Assembly: GCF_037042905.1 (NCBI RefSeq)
Contig: NC_087261.1
Location: 25,192,317 to 25,256,316, forward strand
Reading direction: 5' to 3'
DNA: 64,000 nt
Source: Lytechinus pictus
Taxonomy: Eukaryota; Echinodermata; Echinoidea; Temnopleuroida; Toxopneustidae
Below, piece after piece: positions 12,677-26,400 of the stretch (position 1 is its first letter; each line of letters starts with the position of its first letter). Both the position numbers and the translations under genes were made by a program. Below the pieces are notes generated by a model. The model did no database searches, was not told the origin of the DNA, and saw nothing but the letters and a program-made list of their open reading frames with translations.

Positions 12677-12965
12677 TAGAATGTCTGAAAATCCCTTTTT
12701 AACGTGATTTATTTCCTAATGGCAATCTGCCGTAAGGTTATTTTTTCCTGAATATTTTGCTCACTCACAACAATCGATATTTTTAAAAAATGGATCGTTT
12801 GAGGCAAGCGGAAACAGGTAAAAGTACTCCTAAAGTTCAAGCGCACACACAGTTCCAGTGCGTGTGTATTTGTTTATTTCAAGTTGGTATGGCGCCATAT
12901 AGGCCTAATGTTGTGTCAAGAAGTACCTTTCCTGTAGCTTCAAGGTCGTATGTGCGACAACATAG

Positions 12966-13010
<45 letters not shown>

Positions 13011-13429
13011 GCAATGGAGATACACACCTGAAAGTTGACCCTGAGTCAACCGACTTGAAGTCGATTTACTCAGAGTCATGTTCAGGACTTAGAATTTTTT
13101 GAGCTCGGAGAGTGTACTACGGGCGGCAATGGAGTGCTTTCACGATGGGAAACACAGTTGGGGGGTGTGATCGCTTATTAGAACAGCCACTACGTACATT
13201 CATAGACCTGCTGTGTGTTCTGCGGAGCAAGAGCTGATTTTGTGAAATAGTGTAGTCTTATTCCAGGAACGAATAAATAACTATAAAAAAAAGAGTAAAA
13301 TTTGGATTTTTTTTTGTAGTTGAATAATATGGTTCCAAGATTAATCACCAAAATATTTGTTAATTCAATTCAATTTGGATTACATTCAATTAAGTGTACT
13401 GAGGCCTAGATTAGTAGGGTTTCCAGGGC

Positions 13430-14090
13430 TGCAGTTGGGGGGGGCAGTTGATATTTGAATTAACAATAAAAATGGAAACAAAGGTAGATCGACTTGATTT
13501 CGATGTATACATAACATATCATAGATCCTGTCCATGTCTCAATTTTTTTTTTTGGGGGGGTGCAGTTGATATATTAATATAGCATAATACTCAGTATTAT
13601 GATTATATTTCTTGATATAATGGACTAAAAGTGATGGAATGTTTTTGTACGGTGACTGGAGGTCACTGTCTGTAGTATTCACTTAACTTGATGTTGTTAT
13701 GCCTCACTTCATGGATTTTCATGTTGAGATAACATTACCTCATCCCATACCATGTCTATGACTTTTGTTTTCCAGCGGGGGGGGGGTGATTGATATGATG
13801 ATTTTGCATAAAACTGTTAATTAAACAACCTCAGTCGTGTGATTAGATTCCTTCATGTAACTGACTAAAAGTGATGACATGTTTTTTAATTAGATGACTT
13901 GAGGGTTTTGTGGGTAGTATTAACTTTACTTGAAGTTTTGGGTCACTTTATGGTTTTCATCATGTGTGTACGTTGTCTAGAGACATTTAATTTATCCCGG
14001 CATGTCCGACATCCACGTATCATACCTACTCATACTATTTTTTCCCATTTATTCATTTATTTATTTTTTATTTGGGGGGGGTTGATATTT
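13430..14090. repeat. Imperfect tandem repeats led by G8-9 tracts
   Basis: Four times a run of 7-9 G is followed by a TTGATAT-like word (about 13437, 13553, 13781 and 14074). Two intervening units of 230-300 bp share ACTAAAAGTGATG and a GTAGTATT...ACTT stretch. It forms the interior of the foldback element. Confidence 0.5.
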
Positions 14091-14399
14091 AACGACGCAC
14101 ATTCCTCGCCAGTAGTTCTGCAGCATGGAGACTTAACGCAGCAATGCCCACGCGATTTCGTGCGAATGGGACTGTGTGTTGTTATGACAGCAGCGCGCCC
14201 CACAAAGACACAAACCCTACCAGAAGTAGGCCTACGCCACTGTCAGTACACTTTATTGGATGTCAAAATTGACGAATCTTGGAAAATAAGCGTCGAACCA
14301 TAATATCACACCACAGTTTGAACAACAAAAACAAAACCAAACAATTTTAGAGCATTGTTATAATTATTATTTTACTTATTTATTTATGCAGGAAGTTCC

Positions 14400-15092
14400 A
14401 TATGTGCTCCCATGGAGTAAAGATTGCATTATTTCGAGCATATTGTACACCGTTGTATACTGCACATTTATGGTGCAGATATAAAAAGAGCAGTTTAAGG
14501 AAACTTATGGTAGCCTATAACGATGCTATGAGAATGCTTCTTCAGTTACCTAGGCACTCTAGTGCTAGTAGAATGTTCGCTGACGCTCATGTACCTTCAT
14601 GTCAAGCCGTTCTTAGAAACCTAACTTTTAAGTTTATTGAGAGAATTGACATTTCTGAAAATGCTATTGTAAATACATTGGTTAACCCCTTACAGAGCTG
14701 TACGAGGTACACCTCGGAACTGTGGAAGCGTTGGTATGACAATTTGTTAGCAGAGTCATAAGTAATTAGTGGTCTACTAATATTAGTCTGTATCTTTGTC
14801 TTTTTCGAGACAAGTTACTCATTTTGCCATATGTAAATATTTCCATTGTACTGTTGTACTATTCACTTACTGCTTAACCACTTGTTTTAGGTATTCATTG
14901 TTTGTTCCTAGTTATTAGTGTGATTTGTTTTACTCCTTTTTGACTGTTTATACTTTATTTGTTCTTTGTTTATTCCAGTATTATCTTTGTATGTTTGTCT
15001 TGATGTATATTACATGTATGTTATTTATTGATATGGACCTCTGCATATGCAGCTGTGTCTGGATTAAAGCCTTGAATTGAATTGAATTGAAT
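14400..15092 (+). mobile_element. LINE 3' fragment with (TTGAA)n tail
   Basis: The ORF at 14402-14761 encodes the extreme C-terminus of a LINE RT protein: a FRAYCTPLYTAHLWC motif followed by LRKLMVAYNDAMRMLLQLPR. About 310 bp of 3' UTR follows, then a tail of four GAATT units (15073-15093). It is strongly 5' truncated. Confidence 0.65.
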
Positions 15093-15527
15093 TATTCCTG
15101 GAATAAGACTACACAATTACTCAAAATCGGCTCTCGCTCCGCAGAGTACGCAGTAGGTCTATGCACGTACGTATAGTGGCTGTTCTAATAAGCGACCACA
15201 ACCCCACATTAATCGCTCTGCGTGGAACATTACAATGACAAATCTAGACTCATTATTTTGTTATTAAGGCATTATAATTAATACAGGAAACGCAAATAGA
15301 GATGAATAACCAAGCAAAAACTCAAACCAGTTGAACAGTTATCAAGAAAACAGACAACATGTTAGAAACATCAACTGAAAGAAACTGCAATCGTGATATA
15401 GCACTCCGTTGCCGCCCGCAGTATACTCTCTGAGCTTGAAAAAATTCAAGTCCTGAACATGACTCTGAGTAAATTGACTTCAAGTCGGTTGACTCAGGGT
15501 CAACTTTCAGGTGTGTATCTCCATTGC

Positions 15528-15565
<38 letters not shown>

Positions 15566-15873
15566 GTGTGTGTGTATATATATATGTATATATATACATG
15601 TATTATATACATATATTTATTTATTTATACATATTCACCGTGTGAGTAAAGAAATGATAACTCGCAAATTCCCAATTTCAGGAATATTTATGTCATAAAC
15701 ATATAATTATTATAGCCCTATATATGGCCCGAAAGAGTAGGTTTTTAACCTTTCCCGCAACTTATATTTGAATATTTTCTCTTCTTATGTTGCAAAATGA
15801 TGGCCTTCAGATTATACAACAATTTTTGTTTATAGTTTCTGTTAAATTGGAATAAAGTAACAATGTATATTAT

Positions 15874-16386
15874 ATCGTCGCCTTCCCGCAGAAAGGCCGT
15901 TACGCTAACGTGCACGTGTGCGAGAAAACGAAAATTATGTTTTGACCTTAGTTTTGCGCTTTTAGCAGCTAGTGTATTATTTCTGTCCTATTGCTCATAT
16001 TTTCTGACAAAGCAAGATGTTCTCTTTGTTTTTTTTTATTTAAAACACTTTAAATGCTTTCTAATCTTAGGAAGGAATACCTTACGCCATTTTTCCTGGA
16101 AGAAAAATACGCAATCCGCTAATCCAGTGACCGCAGAAAGGCCGCTAGCGCGAATCAGTCTATGCGCGCGCGCATATTGAACGTGAAGCGTCTTGTTCCC
16201 AGAGGAAGGACGCGTCCTTCTGCTAAGGCTCGTGGAAATGTTTTTGCTTATTATGTCATAATGACATCACATTTAAGTTCAAGAATGGTACCAGAAGAAA
16301 GTTCATGACATGCTTTTTCCTATTCAGTAAAAAAAAAAAATTGGGGCGAAAATACGTTAACGGCCTTTCTGCGGGAAGGTGATGAT
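15874..16386. mobile_element. 513-bp TIR element (ATCGTCGCCTTCCCGCAG ends)
   Basis: The left end ATCGTCGCCTTCCCGCAGAA pairs with the right end TTCTGCGGGAAGGTGATGAT over about 30 bp. A third partial copy of GCAGAAAGGCCG lies inside at about 16132. The interior is less AT-rich than its surroundings. No transposase was seen. Confidence 0.65.
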
Positions 16387-16899
16387 ATGTACATGTAGTC
16401 CAATGTATATAATTTTTTGTATGGTTCGGATTTTCCTATAAGGAAAACGGTAAGAACATTTTTTTGGCTAATAATGATCCCCCTTCTTATTTATAAACTT
16501 CCATATGAGTTTTATTAGAAAACTTTTACGTGATTTGAAATAAAGATAATATAGATTTTTGAAAAAAAATGTCAGCTTTTGCTTGGAATCGCCCTATCCA
16601 TGCAGATTGTAAACAAAACATTCATGCCTTAACTACAAACTTACTGGCCAGATACAAAATGAAACATTCTTTTCCATTTATAATTACTTATCGCTGGCTC
16701 TTATCTGATAAAATAAGCAACACATATCGCACGTTTACATGGAAGAGAAAATATAACGTGAAATATGGTTCGAAATAAGTCGCTTGGTCGCATGTAGCAA
16801 CATCTGTGACACATAACACCATGTATAAACATATTCCAACTATTGATCTTCAATTCTAGTATGTTGGAAGTTTGTGATTTTTTTTCTTTTGTTTTCCTG

Positions 16900-17456
16900 T
16901 ACACCCTCAGGAATATACCAGTCCATGTATAATCTTTTTAAAAAATTATTTCATGGCAGTTCATATTCAAACTGTACAATACACGAATACATACATGATC
17001 ATTCTTTACAACAAAAAATATGCTCAAATCGTCACACAAATAAATATATTTCAAATTGGAATCTTTTATTAAGAATACAAATAATTATAAAAGTGAAAAA
17101 TAAAATACACACTATCGATGACAAGATGAAATGATAAGGAGATATCTTAAACTAGCTTCTATAGAATATCGAGACGGGCTAATCATCCTTAAGCCGATAC
17201 TAGACACCATTTCGACCAACTTCTATGCTCCTTTCAGTTATCAATTTCGTACAAATTTGCATATCCGTTTTTCTTAATATTTCCTTTTACTTTTTATGTT
17301 GTTATATATTTATTTGAATGATTATTGTTGTTGTTGATTATGAACATCGCAAAAATAATATATCTCGTAATAATCACGATAATGAGATTTGTTTACCCCG
17401 CTAAAGCAACCATCACTTTTTGTATAAGCATCCAAGCAGCAAACCATTCCATCGCC

Positions 17457-17514
<58 letters not shown>

Positions 17515-18426
17515 ATGTATATATATAAATAATACATGCACAATTAAGGAGTGCACATGCTGTAAACGTAATATAAACTCAATATTAATAGCTATGACTT
17601 TACATTGGCTACGACTTTATCAGTCTAAATACACGTAGAATGTGATGCCGATATGAAACACGGTAACTCTGACAGAAAATCCTTGTAGCAACTTAATTTT
17701 CTCTTCATGAAAAAAATAAAGAATACATCGTGGTACATCATACTTATTGATATTTCCCCGTTGTCATACCATGAATTACATGAGTCTTAATTGAATGCAG
17801 TCAAACTCTGGATACGATTTCAATGGAAAAGTTATATTACTTAATCTCTTAAGGATTTTGATTCAAATATGTTCATATTTAATATATTGATATTCAGTCA
17901 TTGACTGCTCCTTATATTGACAGCAGGTCGGAATTCGATTTGAGTGCAATGATTCAAAACAAGAAATTACAAGAATCATTGAATGATACAAATATGTATA
18001 CTGTGCGTAAATAACATTTCATTTTCGTGAACAAAGCCTTTTTTCCCCATTTGTACGAAATTCTCTTTCCTTAGCCGTATTATCGAAGATAGTTTATCGC
18101 TATGTCAGCTTTTAAGATGAATTCCTTTCCGTTTAGCATTAAATTATCGTACGATGATGATTATATTTTCATTTGTACATAATTTCCAATAAGACAAATC
18201 CACATCTCCACATGTTACATTATTTTTATGTCTTGAAGGAACGCATTTATTGAATGGACATGATAGTGTAAAGGGCTTAAAAATAAGATGTGTGGATGAT
18301 TGTGAACGAAATTGTATATACGGAATGATTTAATAATGACAGTTTTATGACATTTCAAACAAAACTGAACAAAAAGATTTTTTCCCCATTCATTTTATGT
18401 TTACTGTTACTTCAAACCGACACCTC
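16900..18426. repeat. 3' flank of gene 2, duplicated downstream of gene 3
   Basis: Collinear with about 34080-36040 at high similarity, for example ATACCAGTCCATGTATAAT, then GAATATCGAGACGGGCTAATC and CTATGACTTTACATTGGCTA. It includes a (TA)n(TG)n microsatellite at 17458-17525 that is much shorter in the other copy. No conserved ORF was found. It is 3' UTR and spacer. Confidence 0.65.
18246..18251 (-). promoter_or_regulatory. Candidate poly(A) signal of gene 2
   Basis: AATAAA on the minus strand, about 175 nt past the gene 2 stop codon. The matching position downstream of gene 3 (near 35850) reads differently and has lost the hexamer, so its use is uncertain. Confidence 0.35.
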
Positions 18427-20336
18427 TTACATAGTATACAGTTCATTTTCAACCATCTCCATTTCATCATACTGATCACCAGAAAACGAGTCATTAGCTT
18501 TAGCGAAGAGATCCTGATCTCCATCCGGCTTTCCTCGGGATTTATCGGGCATCGCGTACAAACTGCCGACATCTTCCGAAGTATCGTCCGAACGGTAATT
18601 CCGGTTTCCATTCTCATCTGGCATGGCAGACAGACTGTCCATATCTTCCGAGGTGACGTTTCGTTCGCTGTTCTTACCGGGCGCGGTGTAAACGGCGCTC
18701 ATTCTGTTGGTCACCTTCGCCGAGGCGATTGGCTGCTTAGTATTTTCAAAAGAAGAATAGGGCGCAATTCCGAGATTAATTCTCTCGTAGCCGTTCTGTG
18801 CTCCGTTTCCGTTCTTCTCAGGCATGGTGTAAAGGACGCTTAATCGGCCGTTGCTCTTCTGCGGGATGTCAGTGGTCCCACGTGATGTATATGGCGTCAT
18901 TTCATCGTCTTGGGTTTCATCCATTGTCCCCTCATATATATTCGACGATTTCCTGGGATTAAGATTTACAAGGAGAACATTCTTGCCTCCTCTAGAAGAA
19001 TTCGCGCTACTGTGTGCTTGTGCCCCAGGTTGATAGCCTCTGGCGGACGACGCATCTGCCACTGCACCGTTGGGGATACCGAAATCATTTATCTCATCAT
19101 ACACTGGAGGCCTGCAGACTGGAGTCAACGTGGCACTTTGTGAAGAAGCGATACCCTTTATCCTATCTTGTGACCTGTAATTATTTTTTTTATATAATTA
19201 GGAAGAAATATGAACAATTTTATACATTTCATAGCGGGTATCCGCTTGAAGTATTTTTGTCGTGAATCTTAGCGCCACATTTATGGCCGCTCAGGATCTC
19301 AACTTTTAAAGCGAGGATGGAGATTATCTGATTGCTTAGTTTCCCATTGATGTTGAAGTGTTTAGGAAAGACAAGAACATGACAGAGCAACTTCGAAAGT
19401 CATTATCTTTAAATTTAACTGTATTTTTATAACAACATAAACACCGTCACAATTGTAGTCAGCAATCACGTTTTATATCATTGTATTTTCGTGGAATTAT
19501 CTTTCTATTTCACAGTTTCATTACTACCATTATATCTATAAAAATATACGGTTGCTACAAACCTCCTTGTGAAACAAACGATGGCGACGATGACTATGAT
19601 GATGATCACAACAGCAGCCACTCCTCCACCAATCCCTGCATACAAGGCTGTGTGAATCAACATTACTAATTATTCCGCTCGATTATACGTTTAAAATTAT
19701 CGTATAAACTATTCTTAATGCAAAAGTGTCAAGAACCTCTTCAAATGATAAAAAGTTGCATGAATATATGGTAACGGGTTTCTTAATTCCTACTGTTTTC
19801 ATGCGTTTTGATTGAGGTTGATGGACCTGCGACAATTTTAACTCTTATTCCCATGCAGTGGTCATGGTGGTTGCCTTGGGGGTTTTCATCATGGGAGAAG
19901 TCACTGATTTTCTGTTACCAAATTGCCTGTGTTACCGCCCGCGCGTGTTTCATTCGAATTGGCATTTAGTGGGTCTTGATGATGAAATATAACTCAGATA
20001 ACTTATTACGCAATATACATGTATACCTTTATCCTGGTACTACATTAATATAAAAAATTATTGCATTTCCTCACTATTATTACTGTGACTGTTATCATTT
20101 GGTTTAAATATGATTCGTGTTGCTATCTTAAAAGAAAGGAAATATGGAAATATAAGTAGAAAAAGAAAAAAATATTGAAAGAGTAATTGTAAGCGTAAGG
20201 TTAGCTGAAAATATATACAACAGTTGTCAGGGGTTCGGTAAATTACCTGTGCTATTTCCTGCCGTAGGAAGATTGGAAGTTCTTTGAGGTTCCGTAGGTG
20301 ATGATGCTGATGGTGGTGGTAGTGACGATGATGATA

Positions 20337-20372
<36 letters not shown>

Positions 20373-20379
20373 GTGGTGA

Positions 20380-20413
<34 letters not shown>

Positions 20414-23400
20414 GGTAATGATGAGGATGATGATGATGATGATGGTGATGGTGGTGGTGGTGATGATGGTGTTGAAATTATACCACCGTTTGTTGTAACT
20501 TCCTGGTTAGTGGATGGTATAGTGGATGTCGTCGTAAGTGGTGAAGTGGCTGTGTCAAAATGAAAGAACATTTAGATTAATTGACTTTATTACTAAATGT
20601 CACATTTATTACTAAATGTCATACATTTTCTATCAATTTTACATAATGCATTGTAATATGGCAATTTGAGCTAACACAGCCGCGACTCATAAATATTTTG
20701 TTTTAAGATGTCCTTGAATATTTTTCAATTATTCATTAGTTATTTCTTGCATTCCAAAGAGAATATGTTGTATTGGGCCAGCCGAGAAGATTCGCCGGCA
20801 ATCCGCTCGAAGATGTCGTTGACGAAGCTGTTCATGATCGTCATGGCCCGGCTATGAATTCCATAAATAAAAAAATATCAAAAAGTCGCCATTTATGCAA
20901 TGATACATTTCAGCCCTCACCCTTCAACCATATTCTTCTTAAAAAATAAAATAAATGGAAACTTAACTACATTTCCCAGATTGGGTTGATATAATATCAA
21001 ACCCAGACTGTAGATGTATCTGTATTATTTAACATTATAAATGCAATGATCTTTTTGATTTATTAACTATAATGTTTGGTATTTTCATCAGCTACAGAAC
21101 AGGTAGTGAAGTTCAAATCTAAGACTCTTGAATTAACTCAGTGAACATAGCTAATTCTTGTACCTTTTCCCCGCTAGAAGCCTCTATTGTCTAGCAGTCT
21201 CTATTGTCTACTTTCCATTGTAAATTACAAAAATGCCAGACATTGCAGTGCCTCATTTAATATGCGTGCCTAACAAACCCTAACTGAGACATTCTGGAAT
21301 ATTCTTATTATGCAATAAACTTCCCCAAGAGAAAAATAGTTAAATGAGTGAATATACATGTAGTTTCTCTTACTATTTTTCTTATACATAACACAGGTAC
21401 GTATCATAATTACAAAAATGTGCTTATAATATCCCCTTTTAGGTTTGAATATCAAAGATTTTCAGCTCGCGCTACGCGCTCTCATTATTTGATCAATGAG
21501 ATATACATCCGTTTAATGGCACCGTCCGTAAAATGTCTCTATTAGATCAGTATACCTGGCAATTGAGCGCACTTCGCGCGCCAAAGAAGTGATTCAATTT
21601 TCTGCTGGTGCCGCCCCCCCCCCCCACCGCATACAGTGACCCCGGTACGCCAGTGTTAATAAATGAGTACTACTCGTATTAACTTGATTAGTAGCTGTTA
21701 ACTTTTTAATAATATTCGATTTCAAAATCTATTTTGCTAAAATCAAGATTCGTCATATTTAGTACATATACAGTATTGTCATAATAAGAGAGGAAACATA
21801 CCCAGTACCGTAGTCGGTGTGTTCATTGTCATGGCGGCTGATACTGCAATTGCATTTTTTTTTTTTATTAAAAGGAAAGAGAAAATTAAGATTTTTATCA
21901 ATTTCACCAAATGACAATCAAATTTACAATACATGTCTAAATATCACAAATATTTTTATGATAATACATTTTTAAAAAATGAAGTAGAGAAGTACAAGAA
22001 ACGGTAAACCCAGCGTACTGTTTCATCTGTTGAAACGATTTTGTTACTGCCGTATGTGTTTAGATTTCTTCTCATAAACATGTATTGCATTGTGTTTGTA
22101 TTTATTGATTATTCCGTTCAAATAAACAAACAACATATCATTACAAAGTCAAATATATCAAAAAGTATGTCAATCATAATTATTCATAACATAGAAGAAA
22201 AATGAATTCGAACTGTATAAAACTGACGTTGCCAAAATAGATAACAACAGAATAGAACGACAATATCATGTTTTAATTTGTTAATAGACCAGGGTAAACG
22301 TTACAAACATGGTGAGTATGAAGTTTATAGTCGATTTTTGCAACATTAGTTTTGATATTACATAAATAAATGTACATGTTGTACTTACTAATGGATTTGT
22401 CTATACAAATACGGTGACACGTTTCTGTTCGTATCTTCTTAGACCCCCCTACCCTCCAATTTAAAAATGTACAAATTAGAATTGTATTAAAACGAACAAA
22501 ATGAGATGTATCTCCTCAAATGAACATGATGAAATATTAAAAGGTAATGATACACCATTGCCTGGAAAATCAAATTCATTTGATTTAGAATTCATACTTC
22601 TAAAGACAGCTATGTATCCAATACCACCGCAGCTCTCAGTTAGGTCTCCATGACATGGAACGGAACAGCTTGAATCTTCTCCCACTCCATGTCTCGCATA
22701 GTTATCACTGGCTTCTCCACAAGAACAACTCGATCCATTTTCTACTCCAGCGTACGAATAGTAAGGTGTGGTAGACACTCCACAAAACCAGAAGCAATAT
22801 GAAATACTCATCGACATACTATTAATGACGGAGGTGCTAGATAACACTCTGTCATCCGAAACATCTTTAAAACATCCAAGATATTCCTCACCTATATGGA
22901 TAAAGTAATGAATTTTCGCATTGAACTTCGAAACGTTAGGAATATAAAAAAATTGTCTTACAATCATAACGATATGAAAGTCAATTATGTTCAATGTTGC
23001 CGAAATATGAAATTACATATGCATTACCTCAAAACATTGTAAATTACCTAATTATTATGAATCTCATATTTTTCTTTTTTGAGCTATATTCTTAATACTA
23101 GTCAGTTCTAGTGAATTAATTATTTATTACACCTGGCTTACCACCCAGCAGTAACCTAATATGTTCCTAATAGCTACTCTGCCTACATTTCCCAGGGTGC
23201 AAAAATAAAACATTAAAGGACAAGTCCATCCCAACAAAGTGTTGATTTAAATAAAAAGAGACAAATCCAACAAGCATAACAGTGAAAATATCATCAAAAT
23301 CGGATGCAAAACAAGAAAGTTATGACATCTTAAACTTTCGCTTAATTTCACAAAACAGTTTTATGCACATCCTGGTCGGTATGCAAATTAGGAAACGGAT

Positions 23401-26400
23401 GACGTCATCCACTCACTATTTCTTTTGCAATTCAAACAAAAAGTAAAAAAATTGTGAGTGAGGGACATCATCAACTGTCTCATTTGCATGTCACTGACTT
23501 GTACATATAATTGCTTTTGTGAAAAATAAGCGAAACTTTAAAATTCTTATTTTACACCCGATATTGATGAAATTTTCAGCGTTATGCTAGTTTGATTTTT
23601 CTCCATTTATTCAAATCAAAATTTTTCTAGATTGGACTTTACCTTTAACAGCGCTTCATAGCTTATTGGATAGTACAGTTATACTCCATTTTTTATTCCA
23701 TTTTTTTAATAAATTGGCATGCTTTAATAGATCAACAATTAGTGTGTACGCAAAGATATATATTTTGTATTATTGCATACTTGAATAAATCCGTTAAAAC
23801 ATGTATAGGTATTTTGTTTAAGTATTTTTATTGTATTAATTGAACATCATTGACATTGTATAGCAAAAAATTGTTCGTATATATTTATTCTCTAGAAAAA
23901 TGCGAATTATAACAAGACAGAGAAAAAAAGTTCAGACCAATTGGAGAAATTCCCGACACGGGCACTTGCTTTCTGGGTTTATTTTGCGTTCTTCCATCAA
24001 CATAAATGATATATTACATTCATTGTTTTTATTGATTTATAAATCTTATGTGAAATTTTAAGAAAAAAATTTCTAATTGAACTGAATTAAGAGAATCAAG
24101 CCACAGTACGCCCACAAATGCCAAATGAAGAGTAAAGGACAGGAAATTCACTTTCGTTAAAGTAATACCGACGGGACATCAGTGCCGAAATTCAGTTTTT
24201 AAAGCAAGAAGGGTATGGTTTAACATTTTTTTATTTTCATACCCCTTTGTCCCTTACTTTTTGTTTTATTCTCCTTGAACGAGTCTGTAGGCTTTAATTT
24301 GTATATTAAAATATATGAAACAATTTGTAGATGTTGGAAATGGAAATAAACTAAATTAAATGAAATGAAAAATGAAATGGCATAACCAATTTCATTGCTA
24401 CAGAACATTATTGGCCATTAAGCCTGTGGTATCAACAATCGTTGTTAAAAATGACTATTCAATATCGCATGTGTTAAAATCTTTCACTTCTTGTGACGGA
24501 AGTTGTATTTGCCTATCAAATTGATGAGGTTGAGTTATAACTTAATCATGAGTCCCCTAGTAGACTGTCCATATCCAATTCACATAATTGATTCGGATTC
24601 AGTATAGTAATGTTGTTTCTTTAATCACCATGGCAAGATGCTGATCCTGCTGAAGAACACTCGGATGTAGGTGGTAATATAGGACATTCTGATAGGCTTC
24701 CTTCACCTAGAAATACAACGTAAATATGATAAAGAACAATCTGTTGATTTACGTCAACATACTTTTTTCTTAAAAATATATTCAATATTTATAAATGTGA
24801 CATAATAAAAGATATGATGAGTCCTTGAAAAGGCTTTACTTTCTTTGGGAGTAGATGTATAATGGAAAAAAGTGGAAAATATTAAGCCACATATTCATTT
24901 TTTTTTTATTTAACAAGCTAGGTTCAAAGCGCTGGACTGTATATAAACAAAAATAATGATGGATATCGGCGAACACTACACGTAATAGAGAGTTTTCGCA
25001 ATCACGACGCGGCCGCTCTCTACAACGCACCAATTCCTTTGAAAATGCAAGTCAATTCACAATGGATGGCTAAGAGGCTTTTATCGAAAGTTGATGGATC
25101 ATCCGAATCTTTGGACCTGACAAACAATTGCAAGTATGTCGTTTTCCAGAGTCACGAGAGGACGCACAGTCGGCCGTGGCGAAACCAAAGTGCGCCAAAA
25201 GTCATTTTGGTCAATTTAAAAATTTCAATTTTGTTTCATGCCCAGTTGAATAACAACACATTGAAAAAAGTAATTTCACTAATTTTTTTCATGTATAGAT
25301 CTGAAATTGGTACCACACAATCCTGATATATTTCCATTTCGTGTGGATGGGTTAAAAGTGGATAAAATACACCCTTCACGTGGTATATAGCATGATTATT
25401 CCACGAAATATTAAAGCTGATTATTCATGTTTTTAACATTCATATTAGAAACGTTTAGATTTCCGCGGATTTCCGTCTAAATTTTATCACGTACATTTTA
25501 TCTGTTGTCTAAGCTTAAAGTTGATGCTAGATTTAGCTGCACCCTCCTGCAACCGTTTATGTTAGATATTACTTGACACATTACCCCGAAAAATTGTCAT
25601 TTTTATACCGCGCAGTCATCCCAGCGAACCGTATGGGGAGTACATTGCCATTCAGTTTTGCATGGCGAGGTCCATTCTTCTTCAGTTCTACGAACATGAC
25701 ATGAAGTTCCGGACATAATGCAAACAAAATGAAGGTTGATAACGCAATGTAAGGGCTACCCACCCGTCTTCCAGAGATAAAATTTACCTGTAGAATCAGT
25801 TAAGACAAAAATCCTCATCATACTACATTCTTGGTATCACGTTGGCTTGAAATTATATTCAGTCGATTCTACGCCCACAATTACCCGTGATCAAAATGTT
25901 ATAGTAAAAATATTACACGGAATATAATTTTGGAGCACTTTCAACTCACTCTGGCCCTCTGTGCGACACTGCTGCGTGTTGCTGTCCGGTCCACCAATTT
26001 CAACATGCAATTTTCAAATTGCAAGTTATGTCTCCGTAATAAATTTCTTCCAATGGGAAGTTGTTAGAACATCGACGTACAAGAATTTATTTTTCTTCTT
26101 TAGGAGAAAATCAATACTGCAAAATTAGATGACGGTCCTAGACAGTTCGAAACAGATTTAGCAGATGACTTGTTACACACTCTGAAACGGATTTCGACTT
26201 CATGCGCTCTGTATAATTCACCGCGATATACCCATAAGTCTATTCACATCCTATTCAGATCGTTTTTCCGCCATGACCAGCGGAGAAGCGCCTCGATAAC
26301 ACTACGATATTAATCAGACCATCGGAACCGAATCCAAACTGATCACTGCCATTGGTTATTTAGTTGGTCTGTAGTCGATTTTGGCAAGTATGACTGCGGT

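Larger units (their letters stand above)
12968..15560. mobile_element. Large foldback element with (TA)n at both outer ends
   Basis: The block 13008-13275 reappears inverted at 15090-15530. Shared stretches include GCAGCAATGGAGATACACAC, CTGAAAGTTGACCCTGAGTC and CTTATTAGAACAGCCACTA. Both outer ends run into (TA)n tracts (12969-13007 and 15531-15558). The right arm contains about 150 bp more than the left. The interior holds G-tract repeats and a LINE 3' fragment. No transposase was recognised. Confidence 0.65.

Noticed and set aside
12790-13079. ORFs containing IYIYIY runs (also near 15.5 and 17.4 kb)
   Set aside because: They are translations of TA microsatellites at the ends of repeat elements.
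13899-14303. 134-codon plus-strand ORF
   Set aside because: It overlaps G-tract repeats inside a foldback element, shows no recognisable domain, and its composition is not coding-like.
15863-16180. 105-codon ORF inside the 15874-16386 element
   Set aside because: It begins in the terminal inverted repeat and shows no transposase motifs; probably chance in a less AT-rich element.
20298-20498. Plus-strand ORF of almost only Met and Val
   Set aside because: It is the antisense of the gene 2 stalk microsatellite (GAT/GGT triplets) and has no independent support.
25581-25763. Possible extra exon in the gene 2 intron (60-codon ORF)
   Set aside because: No good acceptor, no matching exon in genes 1, 3 or 4, and adding it would break the phase 1 SRCR junction.
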